From Flavobacterium sp. SUN052 (GTDB lineage Bacteria > Bacteroidota > Bacteroidia > Flavobacteriales > Flavobacteriaceae), in assembly GCF_028867935.1 (NCBI RefSeq), contig NZ_JAPQNS010000001.1, positions 434,001-498,000 on the forward strand: DNA of 64,000 nt, written 5' to 3'. Positions 55,843 through 63,502 of this stretch are shown here, one piece after another. Both the position numbers and the translations under genes were made by a program. Numbering within the stretch: position 1 is the first letter of the stretch; each line of letters opens with the position of its first letter. Below the pieces are notes generated by a model, which was not told where the DNA came from, made no database searches, and saw only the letters and a list, made by a program, of their open reading frames with translations.

Positions 55843-57077
55843 AGAGAATAGGACCGCGGATGACGCGAATGGAACGGATTACAACGGATTTTTTAGTAAG
55901 AAATCTGCAAAAATCCGCTTTATCTGCGTCATCCGCGGTCCTACTATTTCTATTCGCATCTTCATCATTTGGCCAATGTACGCCCCGGCTGGGCGAACTA
56001 ACCGGAGCCCTTCATATTCAGCCAACGCCAGTTGGTTGTGTCCCCTTTAGCATCAGTGCGTTAACCACGAACGTGACGAAAACGCAGACCAATGCCCGGT
56101 TTGTATACGAGTATGATGGTCAGAACGAAGCCAAAACAACGACCAGCCCCGTATACACGTATCGGCAAGCGGGCGTATATCGTTTGCTGCAATTATCTGA
56201 TATAGATGGTTTACCCGCTCGTGTGTGTGCTATTGTGACGGTTTATGATACAATACCTCCCTTACTTTCGCTGGTTTCCTGTGGCAGCAGCCTAACTATT
56301 AATGTATCTGCCCCGCCTTTGTCGCCTTATGAGACCTACCAGATTGATTGGGGTGACGGACAAACAGAGCGCTTACCGGCAGCAGAAGCTCAAAACAAGG
56401 TACATACGTATACTACTGGGAACACGTACCGAATCCAGGTAAAAGGTCAATATCAGTTTGTCACCTGTGGAGGCTTGACGACTCGCTCATTCAAACCCGG
56501 CGAACCCCCCAAGCCTCCTGTCATCAGTCGCCTGGAACCCAATGGGAAACAAATTCGGGTGTTTGTCAATAACGATGAAGGTGGCTTATTTGCGCTTGAA
56601 CAGAAGATTGGTTCTGGCGATTTTCAGCGAGTTGCCAGTGGGACACGGGCGGTCAGTAGTCAACTCACTGTCCCACTCGATACAGTTCAAACCAACTGTT
56701 TCCGGCTGGTGCAAATTGACCCTTGTTTTCCTGCTGCAAACTATACTGCTACCTGCTACGAACCGCCGAAGCCCAAACCGCCAGTACCAACAGGCCCAGT
56801 GCTAAACTGGTGGGTTCCTACGGCATTTACGCCCAATGGTGATGGACAGAACGATACGTTTGGAGTTATCGGCGAAACCGACCCCACAGACTTCCAACTG
56901 AGCATCATGAACCGCTGGAGTGTCCTTATTTTTCGAACTACCGACCCTGCCCAGCCCTGGAATGGTACCGTAGCTGGTGAGCCCGCACCAGTAGGATTGT
57001 ACGGTTTTCACGTTCGTAATGGGCGTACCAACTCCGAAAATAGCCAGAAAAGCGGAATGATTTTGTTGGTGCGATAA
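55839..57077 (+). CDS. Gliding-motility C-terminal domain (CHU_C) protein
   Basis: 412 residues, starting four bases inside the YfhO stop codon; a second ATG at 55869 would also keep the export signal. Residues about 26-46 form a signal peptide ending ASSSFGQ, but residues 4-35 are encoded by a palindromic repeat. PKD-like beta domains (about 60-330) with GVYRLLQLSDIDG and YQIDWGDGQTERL follow, then a proline-rich hinge and the CHU_C domain from about 330 (WVPTAFTPNGDGQNDTF), a type B type IX sorting signal. It should be a surface-exported adhesin-like protein. Confidence 0.88.
   Translation: MKRIGPRMTRMERITTDFLVRNLQKSALSASSAVLLFLFASSSFGQCTPRLGELTGALHIQPTPVGCVPFSISALTTNVTKTQTNARFVYEYDGQNEAKTTTSPVYTYRQAGVYRLLQLSDIDGLPARVCAIVTVYDTIPPLLSLVSCGSSLTINVSAPPLSPYETYQIDWGDGQTERLPAAEAQNKVHTYTTGNTYRIQVKGQYQFVTCGGLTTRSFKPGEPPKPPVISRLEPNGKQIRVFVNNDEGGLFALEQKIGSGDFQRVASGTRAVSSQLTVPLDTVQTNCFRLVQIDPCFPAANYTATCYEPPKPKPPVPTGPVLNWWVPTAFTPNGDGQNDTFGVIGETDPTDFQLSIMNRWSVLIFRTTDPAQPWNGTVAGEPAPVGLYGFHVRNGRTNSENSQKSGMILLVR
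55849..55943. repeat. Palindromic repeat inside a coding sequence
   Basis: TAGGACCGCGGATGACGC (55849-55866) pairs exactly with 55926-55943. Inner arms (AACGGATT-like words and AAATCCGC) pair less well. Read in frame, the right arm encodes ASSAVL, the beginning of the signal peptide's hydrophobic part, and the left arm encodes the basic N-terminus. Confidence 0.85.
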
Positions 57078-57089
57078 CCTCTTAACACC

Positions 57090-58193
57090 ATGCATGTAAA
57101 AGCTGCAATTGCTACCGGAACAGGTCAGTTCCGCATCGACACAATTGAGATACATCCGCCACAGGGCGACGAACTGCTGGTTGAACTGAAAGCCGCCGGA
57201 GTTTGCCACACCGATTACGATTCGATGTCGTGGGGCAAACCGCTCGTAATGGGCCACGAAGGAGCGGGTGTCGTCCGTGCCGTTGGCCCAGCAGTGACAC
57301 GGTTTCGTCCCGGCGATTCGGTGATCCTCAACTGGGCAATTCCGTGTGGGCGTTGTTTTCAGTGTCAGGAGGGTAATCAACACATTTGCGAAGTGAATTC
57401 GCCCGTAACCTCAGGTAATCGGGCCAGCGGGGGGCATGCTGACCTAAAGCGCACCACGCTCAAAGGGCAACCCATCGAACGGGCGTTTAGTCTGGGTACG
57501 TTGTCGGAATATACTGTTGTGAGGGAGGCCGCTGCTGTTCAACTGACAGTCGAGATGCCATTTGCGTCGGCTGCAATTGTAGGATGTGGTGTCATGACGG
57601 GGTACGGTTCAGTGGTGAATGCCGCCAAAGTGAAGCCGGGCCGGTCGGTGGTGGTGCTGGGAACGGGTGGGGTAGGCCTAAACGTGATTCAGGGAGCCAG
57701 AATAGCCGGAGCAGGCATGATTATTGCCGTTGATGTGAATTCCAATCGGCTCGACATGGCCCGGAAATATGGTGCCACACACACACTTCAGGCCGACCGG
57801 GCCGATGTTGGGTTGCTCCAAGCTGCCCAACAGGTAAAAGTGCTAACCAACGGACGCGGAGCCGATTATGCATTCGAATGCACGGCCATTCCTGAACTGG
57901 GTGCCGCTCCACTCGCCATGATTCGGAATGCGGGCGTGGCCTGTCAGGTAAGTGGCATTGAACAAACCATTGCCATCGACATGAACCTGTTTGAGTGGGA
58001 CAAAATCTACATTAACCCCCTCTACGGACAATGCCGCCCCGACATTGACTTCCCCATTCTTCAAAAACTCTACGAAAAAGGCGACTTGATTCTGGACGAC
58101 CTCGTCACCCGAATCTACACCCTTGCCGATTTGCAAATTGCCTTCGATGATATGCTGGCTGGCCGAAATGCAAAGGGCGTTATCGTTTTTTGA
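57090..58193 (+). CDS. Zinc-dependent alcohol dehydrogenase (class III/MDR type)
   Basis: 367 residues. Catalytic zinc ligands: C in GVCHTDYDS and GHEGAGVV (E and H). The structural zinc is bound by CGRCFQCQEGNQHIC. NAD(H) binding is by LGTGGVGLNVIQGA. The pattern is that of class III/S-(hydroxymethyl)glutathione-type and related long MDR dehydrogenases. The gene follows the CHU_C gene by 12 bases and precedes an esterase by 51 bases; dehydrogenase plus esterase-D-like hydrolase recalls thiol-dependent formaldehyde oxidation, but no thiol specificity is evident. It may also be part of the adjoining biosynthetic block. Confidence 0.92.
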   Translation: MHVKAAIATGTGQFRIDTIEIHPPQGDELLVELKAAGVCHTDYDSMSWGKPLVMGHEGAGVVRAVGPAVTRFRPGDSVILNWAIPCGRCFQCQEGNQHICEVNSPVTSGNRASGGHADLKRTTLKGQPIERAFSLGTLSEYTVVREAAAVQLTVEMPFASAAIVGCGVMTGYGSVVNAAKVKPGRSVVVLGTGGVGLNVIQGARIAGAGMIIAVDVNSNRLDMARKYGATHTLQADRADVGLLQAAQQVKVLTNGRGADYAFECTAIPELGAAPLAMIRNAGVACQVSGIEQTIAIDMNLFEWDKIYINPLYGQCRPDIDFPILQKLYEKGDLILDDLVTRIYTLADLQIAFDDMLAGRNAKGVIVF

Positions 58194-58244
58194 GTTTGTT
58201 ATTGCTTTTCTTGCTGGTGAGTTGATTGTTACTTTACCAATTAT

Positions 58245-59024
58245 ATGTTCCGAACCATTCGACTCTCTGATCCCCGTTTTGAACACGGGGGATTGCGTTA
58301 TATCACTGTAAAAACGCCTAACCTGCTTGGCCGGGGCGATATAACATACTGGTCACCCGATGGAGTCAGCGATCAAGAGTCCTTGCCGCTTGTGCTTCTG
58401 TTGCATGGTGTATATGGTAGTCATTGGGCGTGGAGCCTGGTAGGAGGGGCACACCGCACCGCCGACCGATTGATTCGAAGTGGACAACTTCCTCCTTTCC
58501 GGTTGGCAATGCCTTCGGATGGGCTTTGGGGGGACGGCAGTGGCTATCTGCCGCACGATGGTCACAATTTCGAAAACTGGATTGTCGACGATGTGCCAGC
58601 AGCTTGCCCCGGTGCTGTGTCGGACCTGTTTATCGCTGGTTTGTCGATGGGTGGATACGGTGCCTTGCGATTGGGGGCCAAACACCCCGACAGATTTCGA
58701 GCCATTGCCGGTCTATCATCCATTACCCATCTCGACCAAATGGCCCTGTTTGTGGAGGAGCCATTAACGGCCTATCGACAACTCAATTCAGTTGATGAAT
58801 CAGTGCTGGATTTGATGGTTGAGAATCAAGAGCGTCTGCCGCCCATTCGGTTGGATTGTGGTACCGAGGATGGACTGCTTGAAGCAAATCGGACCCTGCA
58901 CACAGGCTTGACCGAAGCCGAAATACCGCACGAGTATGAAGAATTCACTGGCGGGCACGAGTGGCCGTATTGGGAAACGCATCTGGAAGATACGCTGCTG
59001 TTTTTCGGTCGATTTATGGTCTGA
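58245..59024 (+). CDS. Alpha/beta-hydrolase esterase (esterase D-like)
   Basis: 259 residues. The nucleophile is in GLSMGG (S near 144), the acid is probably in LDCGTEDGLLEA, and the histidine in GGHEWPYW near the C-terminus, completing a triad. The oxyanion region HGVYGSHWAW is near 47-56. The sequence is of the esterase family including S-formylglutathione hydrolases and tributyrin esterases. It stands between an alcohol dehydrogenase and an epimerase-type reductase on the same strand. Substrate unknown. Confidence 0.88.
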   Translation: MFRTIRLSDPRFEHGGLRYITVKTPNLLGRGDITYWSPDGVSDQESLPLVLLLHGVYGSHWAWSLVGGAHRTADRLIRSGQLPPFRLAMPSDGLWGDGSGYLPHDGHNFENWIVDDVPAACPGAVSDLFIAGLSMGGYGALRLGAKHPDRFRAIAGLSSITHLDQMALFVEEPLTAYRQLNSVDESVLDLMVENQERLPPIRLDCGTEDGLLEANRTLHTGLTEAEIPHEYEEFTGGHEWPYWETHLEDTLLFFGRFMV

Positions 59025-59050
59025 TTTTTTAAATCGTAAAGGGTCTGAGC

Positions 59051-60049
59051 ATGACACATGAAACGGTTCTCGTTACCGGCGCCACCGGTTTTCTAGGCAA
59101 CCGCCTGACTGAAACTCTGGTGCAGCAGAACGTAGCCCGATCAATTATAACAACCGGACGGAACCCAGAACGAGGTAGGCATTTGAGCAAACTAGGAACC
59201 AGGTTTCTTCCCGGGGATCTGCGTGACGCTACATTTGTCGATCAGTTTGGCGCCGGTGTTACGGCCATTATCCATTGTGCGGCTCTATCAGCGCCCTGGG
59301 GATCGTACCAGACGTTTTATGAGCAGAACGTACTGGCAACACAAAACCTGCTTAATCTGGCCGTGCGAAACCGGGTTGAACGATTTGTTTATGTGTCGAG
59401 TCCCAGCATTTATGCCACCCTTGCCAATCGCCTGAATGTCCGCGAAGACGACCCGCTGCCCACGCGCTTTTTAAATGCCTACGCCCAAACAAAATATGAG
59501 GCTGAGCAATTAGTGATTCGCCAGCTGACAGACCACCACATTCCCTACGTGATTATTCGCCCCCGTGCGCTGATTGGTGCGGGTGATACCGTGATTATGC
59601 CTCGACTGCTGGACGCCCAGGCCAGAAACCGTCTGTTTGTAGTGGGTGATGGCCAGAATGTGTGCGACTTGACCTGCGTGGGCAATGTAGCCGATGCTCT
59701 TACACTCGCTTTGAATGCTACCAGCCCAGCGCTAAACCAGATTTACAACATCACCAACGGCGAACCTGTCCGATTCTACGAACAGATTGAGCGAGTTTGC
59801 CAGCGCCTGAATCGGCCATTTGTCCGGCGATCTTTGCCCTACTCGCTGGCTCTTGCTGTGGCTACTGTGCTGGAGAACGTAGCCCCACTGTTAGGTAAAG
59901 AACCGACTCTGACCCGCTACACGCTTAGTCTGCTGGCTTATTCAATGACACTGGATATTACACGCGCGCGAACCTTACTTGGCTACTCGCCCCGGCAAAG
60001 TACGCAGGAAGGTATTGACGAATTTGTCACAGACTGGCGTGGTAACTGA
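59051..60049 (+). CDS. NAD-dependent epimerase/3-beta-HSD-like reductase (OleD-like)
   Basis: 332 residues of the extended SDR type. NAD(P) is bound by TGATGFLG (10-17), the catalytic Y144-x3-K148 is intact, and VSSPS at 115-119 is the SDR serine region. Downstream, IRPRALIGAGDTVIMPRLL and VGDGQNVCDLTCVGNVADA are typical of 3-beta-HSD/OleD-type reductases, where OleD reduces a beta-keto acid. The C-terminal part (about 260-332) is helical and could attach to the membrane. Gaps of 26 and 35 bases to its neighbours suggest one transcription unit. Confidence 0.87.
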   Translation: MTHETVLVTGATGFLGNRLTETLVQQNVARSIITTGRNPERGRHLSKLGTRFLPGDLRDATFVDQFGAGVTAIIHCAALSAPWGSYQTFYEQNVLATQNLLNLAVRNRVERFVYVSSPSIYATLANRLNVREDDPLPTRFLNAYAQTKYEAEQLVIRQLTDHHIPYVIIRPRALIGAGDTVIMPRLLDAQARNRLFVVGDGQNVCDLTCVGNVADALTLALNATSPALNQIYNITNGEPVRFYEQIERVCQRLNRPFVRRSLPYSLALAVATVLENVAPLLGKEPTLTRYTLSLLAYSMTLDITRARTLLGYSPRQSTQEGIDEFVTDWRGN

Positions 60050-60084
60050 TCGGGGGCGGTTCCACACTAAAAATCAACTACCAA

Positions 60085-60894
60085 ATGCAAATCGATCTTT
60101 TTTCTGCCGGGACATGCCGCGCGTTGGGCTGGTTCATGAACCGTTCTGCTCCATTTAGATCGGTTACAGTGCCGGTGGGCGTGGCGTTGATTCATCATCC
60201 AACAGCCGGGCTGATTCTATTTGATACGGGACTGCATCCACGCTGCCTGGCCATTTCGCATTGGTCGCAGGTATTGGCGCATCAGCTTATTCACTTCGAA
60301 ACCACTCCTGCTGATACAGTGGTGAGTTGGCTGTACAAGAAGGGTATAGATCCATCAGAAATCCGGTATATAGTACTATCGCATTACCACAATGATCACA
60401 TGGGTGGCCTGCTCGATTTTCCCAATGCTCAATTTGTTGCATCCCGTGCTGAATTCAAGCGCCTAGCAGAGATTAGTACGTTTCAACAGTCGAGTGCAGC
60501 CTTTAACGTAGCTTTGCTACCCACTGATTTTGAACAACGACTGATGCCTATTGAAGACCTCCCGACGGCTCACCGGCCCGAACTGGCTTCGTTTGGCGAG
60601 ATAAAAGAGGCCTTCCCCAATTTGTTTTTGGTGAATTTGCCGGGCCACACGCGGGTGCAGTTCGGAGCCTATTTGCCAACTGAATCGACGTTTCTGATAG
60701 CTGATGCCTTATGGACAGGTGCTGCTCTGGATGGACCCGCCAAAGAACCGCCCTCTATCGTTCGAGTAATTAAAGACAACTGGCAAAGCTACCGGCAAAC
60801 CATGCAGCAGTTGCGACAGTTCCGAGCTTTGCACCCAAATGTTCGTATATTGGCTAGTCACGATAATCAGGCGTTTGCCATAATGGAACGCTGA
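60085..60894 (+). CDS. MBL-fold hydrolase (AHL lactonase-like)
   Basis: 269 residues. HYHNDH at 100-105 supplies metal ligands, with a later histidine in LPGHTRVQFG and an aspartate in LIADALW. The N-terminal part (DLFSAGTCRALGWFMN, then LILFDTGLHPR) resembles N-acyl homoserine lactonase-type MBL hydrolases that open lactone rings. Between an epimerase-type reductase and an adenylate-forming enzyme, a lactone or thioester substrate is plausible. It starts 35 bases after the previous gene and ends six bases before the next start. Confidence 0.88.
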   Translation: MQIDLFSAGTCRALGWFMNRSAPFRSVTVPVGVALIHHPTAGLILFDTGLHPRCLAISHWSQVLAHQLIHFETTPADTVVSWLYKKGIDPSEIRYIVLSHYHNDHMGGLLDFPNAQFVASRAEFKRLAEISTFQQSSAAFNVALLPTDFEQRLMPIEDLPTAHRPELASFGEIKEAFPNLFLVNLPGHTRVQFGAYLPTESTFLIADALWTGAALDGPAKEPPSIVRVIKDNWQSYRQTMQQLRQFRALHPNVRILASHDNQAFAIMER

Positions 60895-60900
60895 TAGCCC

Positions 60901-62259
60901 GTGTTCTATCCACTCATGCTTATACTCAAAATTCTCTACTATTGGCTTGTTTTTTCGCTTCGCGGGATTCCTTCATCGCGGGCTAAGTTAATGCGGGCTA
61001 ATGAGCGACGATTGAGAAAAAAACTTCGCTGGGTGGTTCAGCAGATTCCGTTTTACCGAAACATAACCGAGCCAAGGCTGGAGTCCTTTCCCGTTATCAG
61101 TAAACCCACATTCAATGCCAATTTTGCCGATCTCAATGTAGCCGGAATCGCGCGCGATGAGGCTTACAAGTTTGCGTTACAGGCCGAACAAACGGGGCAG
61201 TTTCGAGCTAAACTTCGGGGCTTAACGGTTGGCCTGTCAACCGGAACTACTGGTAATCGGGGTGTATTTCTGGTGAACGACACCGAAATTGCCCAGTGGG
61301 TTGCTATGGTGTTTGTACGGGTTCTGCACCTGAATCTGCTTCGTCGGGAGCGTATTGCTTTCGTCTTCCGAACTAACAGCAACCTGTATCAGGCTACCAG
61401 TGTTGGCCTAATCACGATGCGGTTTTTTCCACTTGATCTGGATAACCCCGCCGTACTAAATGGGCTGGCCGACTTCAATCCGACGGTGTTGGTAGCACAA
61501 CCCTCTGCCTTGATTCGGCTGGCAGGGTATAAAAAGCAGGGTACCTTATCCATTGCACCGGGCCGGGTTATCTCTATTGCGGAGGTATTGACTGAGCGCG
61601 ACCGGAGCTATCTGACAAGTATTTTCAAAACCATTATTCATCAGGTTTATCAGTGTATGGAGGGGTTTCTTGCACACACCTGTGAACTCGGAAATATTCA
61701 CGTTAACGAAGATATTGTGCACTGGGAGAAACGATATATAGACCCGGTCGCGGTACCACCGAACGCGGCCCGGCCCGAAAAACGTCGTTATCATCCTGTT
61801 TTGACTGATTTAGCTCGTCAAACACAGGCGTTAATTCGTTACGAACTGAATGACGTTTTGATCGAACCGGATGCTCCTTGCCCGTGCGGATCGCCATTTA
61901 CACAAATTGGACAGATTGAGGGTCGGGCCGACGATGTGCTGGTTTTTTCTAATGAGTCAGGCCAGAAAGTGGTTTTATATCCCGATCTGGTTCGCCGGGC
62001 TGTGTGCGACAGTAGTGACATTATTGTACTGTATGCTGTTTACCAATTGAATTTTCAGACCCTTATCGTATATTTAGATGATGCCTTAGTATCTGATTCC
62101 TCACTGTGCCGAACGGTTCATTCAAACCTGACGGCTTTGCTGATCCAATTCAGAATTTTGGGTATTCTTATTTCTTTTTTACCATATAGCCAGCGCGAGC
62201 CCGAAACCAAGTTGCGCCGGGTGAAGCGAAATCCATCGCTCCCCTACCTTGAAAGTTAA
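60901..62259 (+). CDS. F390 synthetase-like adenylate-forming enzyme
   Basis: 452 residues from a GTG at 60901 (the ATG at 60916 is an alternative). The phosphate-binding loop STGTTGNRG (113-121) is the AMP-forming-enzyme signature; CPCGSPFTQIGQIEGRADDVL (about 322-342) has a CxC and a GRADD hinge as in the F390 synthetase/PaaK type. It should adenylate a carboxylate with ATP, with release or transfer to a thiol. The N-terminal hydrophobic stretch (MLILKILYYWLVFSL) suggests membrane attachment. It is next to the KAS III gene and the MBL gene. Substrate unknown. Confidence 0.85.
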   Translation: MFYPLMLILKILYYWLVFSLRGIPSSRAKLMRANERRLRKKLRWVVQQIPFYRNITEPRLESFPVISKPTFNANFADLNVAGIARDEAYKFALQAEQTGQFRAKLRGLTVGLSTGTTGNRGVFLVNDTEIAQWVAMVFVRVLHLNLLRRERIAFVFRTNSNLYQATSVGLITMRFFPLDLDNPAVLNGLADFNPTVLVAQPSALIRLAGYKKQGTLSIAPGRVISIAEVLTERDRSYLTSIFKTIIHQVYQCMEGFLAHTCELGNIHVNEDIVHWEKRYIDPVAVPPNAARPEKRRYHPVLTDLARQTQALIRYELNDVLIEPDAPCPCGSPFTQIGQIEGRADDVLVFSNESGQKVVLYPDLVRRAVCDSSDIIVLYAVYQLNFQTLIVYLDDALVSDSSLCRTVHSNLTALLIQFRILGILISFLPYSQREPETKLRRVKRNPSLPYLES

Positions 62260-62276
62260 TCGCCCGGGCGATTAAC
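62255..62276. promoter_or_regulatory. Perfect 22-bp palindrome before the KAS III gene
   Basis: GTTAATCGCC and GGCGATTAAC meet around a CCCGGG centre with no spacer, fully symmetrical over 22 bases. The stop codon of the adenylate-forming gene is inside its left half, and the KAS III start is three bases after its end. Suits a dimeric regulator site or a tight RNA hairpin. Confidence 0.6.
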
Positions 62277-62279
62277 ACA

Positions 62280-63287
62280 ATGCTCTCTATGAATCCTTAT
62301 TTCACTATTACTGGCCACGGTCGGTACGTACCCAAAACAGTTGTTACAGCGGAAGAAATCGACCAGACGCTTAAGTTGCCAACCGGCTGGACATTCCGGC
62401 ATACGGGTGTTCAAACACGCTACGTGGCAGACTCCACCGAAAGTAATGCTGAAATGGGCGCAGTTGCCTTACAGCAAGCTATGCAAAGCGCTAGGCTTCA
62501 TCCCAATGACCTTGATCTTATTGTTTGTGCTTCGGGGTCATTCGACCAGCCTGTTCCGTTTAATGCCTGCCTGTTGATGCAGCGCTTGGACTGGGAGCAG
62601 TACCCCATCGCCAGTTTCGATATTGATGCTACCTGTCTGAGCTTTCTGGTTGCCCTCGATGTAGTAACCGGTTTGTTAATGGCTGGTCGCTATCGGCGGG
62701 TGGCTATCGTGACGAGCGAACTAGCATCCCGCTCGCTTGATGCGAAAGACCCCAAGACCTACGGCTTGTTTGGTGATGCGGCAGCGGCTGTTATTCTGGA
62801 ACAGAACGGTAGTGAAACGGGCCTGAGCGTGACGCATCGTAAGTTCGAAACCCACGCAGGTGGAGCGAGTATGGTGCGTGTTGAAGGCGGTGGCAATGCC
62901 CGGCATCCACGACATTATCCCTTTCAGGACGAAGACTATTGTTTCAAAATGGATGCGTTCGACCTGCTCCGGTTTACTATTCCCCGGTTCGATCAGTTTT
63001 TTGGCGACTTTCTGAAAGACAGCCAATTAAAGCCTAATGATTTTGATCTGGTTATTCCGCATCAGGTGAGTCGAGTAGGGCTTGACCATCTGGTTAAAAG
63101 CTATCAATTTAAAGCTGATGCCGTCTGGGCGAACCTTGACCGCTATGGTAACTGCATAGCAGCTTCGTTACCGCTGTCGCTTTCCGAAGCTATCGACGCT
63201 GGCCGATTAAAACCCGGCGGACGCGTCTTGTTATTAGGAACAGCTGCCGGTGTGTCGCTGGGAGCAATGGTGATTGAGAGTCATTAG
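62280..63287 (+). CDS. 3-oxoacyl-ACP synthase III (KAS III/OleA-like)
   Basis: 335 residues; the ATG at 62289 is an alternative start. KAS III fold: the catalytic triad is C119 (DIDATCLSF), H261 (IPHQVSRVG) and N291 (YGNCIAAS), all intact. The N-terminus GHGRYVPKTVVTAEEID with WTFRHTGVQTRYVA is typical of FabH-like enzymes. It can start fatty acid synthesis or condense acyl units in special pathways; with an adenylate-forming enzyme and OleD-like reductase next door a dedicated pathway is more likely. Preceded by a 22-bp palindrome. Confidence 0.93.
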   Translation: MLSMNPYFTITGHGRYVPKTVVTAEEIDQTLKLPTGWTFRHTGVQTRYVADSTESNAEMGAVALQQAMQSARLHPNDLDLIVCASGSFDQPVPFNACLLMQRLDWEQYPIASFDIDATCLSFLVALDVVTGLLMAGRYRRVAIVTSELASRSLDAKDPKTYGLFGDAAAAVILEQNGSETGLSVTHRKFETHAGGASMVRVEGGGNARHPRHYPFQDEDYCFKMDAFDLLRFTIPRFDQFFGDFLKDSQLKPNDFDLVIPHQVSRVGLDHLVKSYQFKADAVWANLDRYGNCIAASLPLSLSEAIDAGRLKPGGRVLLLGTAAGVSLGAMVIESH

Positions 63288-63344
63288 TTGGTTTTTATAG
63301 CTTTTGGCCACCTAATGCTCACGGGTGTAGGATAAGTTTAACAA

Positions 63345-63440
63345 TTGCTGCCGCGAGGGGCTTCGACTCCGCTCAGCCTGACTACAAAATTGAGAGTTCC
63401 CAGTCATGCTGAGCGGTGTCGAAGCCCCTCGCGGCAGCAA
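63345..63440. repeat. 38-bp palindrome with 20-base loop, same family as 53063
   Basis: Bases 63345-63382 and 63403-63440 pair at 36 of 38 positions. The inner core is the same as at 53063-53160 and the loop has similar TTGAGAGTTCC-type sequence, but the outer arm reads GAGGGG/CCCCTC instead of CACAGG/CCTGTG. It lies between the convergent KAS III and TPR genes. Confidence 0.88.
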
Positions 63441-63502
63441 CTCGACTAAATTCATGCTCAATTTATAAATACTTCAGGTGTATATGACTATTTAATGGCC
63501 AT

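Noticed and set aside
56802..57383. 193-codon leftward frame spanning the CHU_C and dehydrogenase genes
   Set aside because: It crosses two well-supported genes and carries no recognisable domain.
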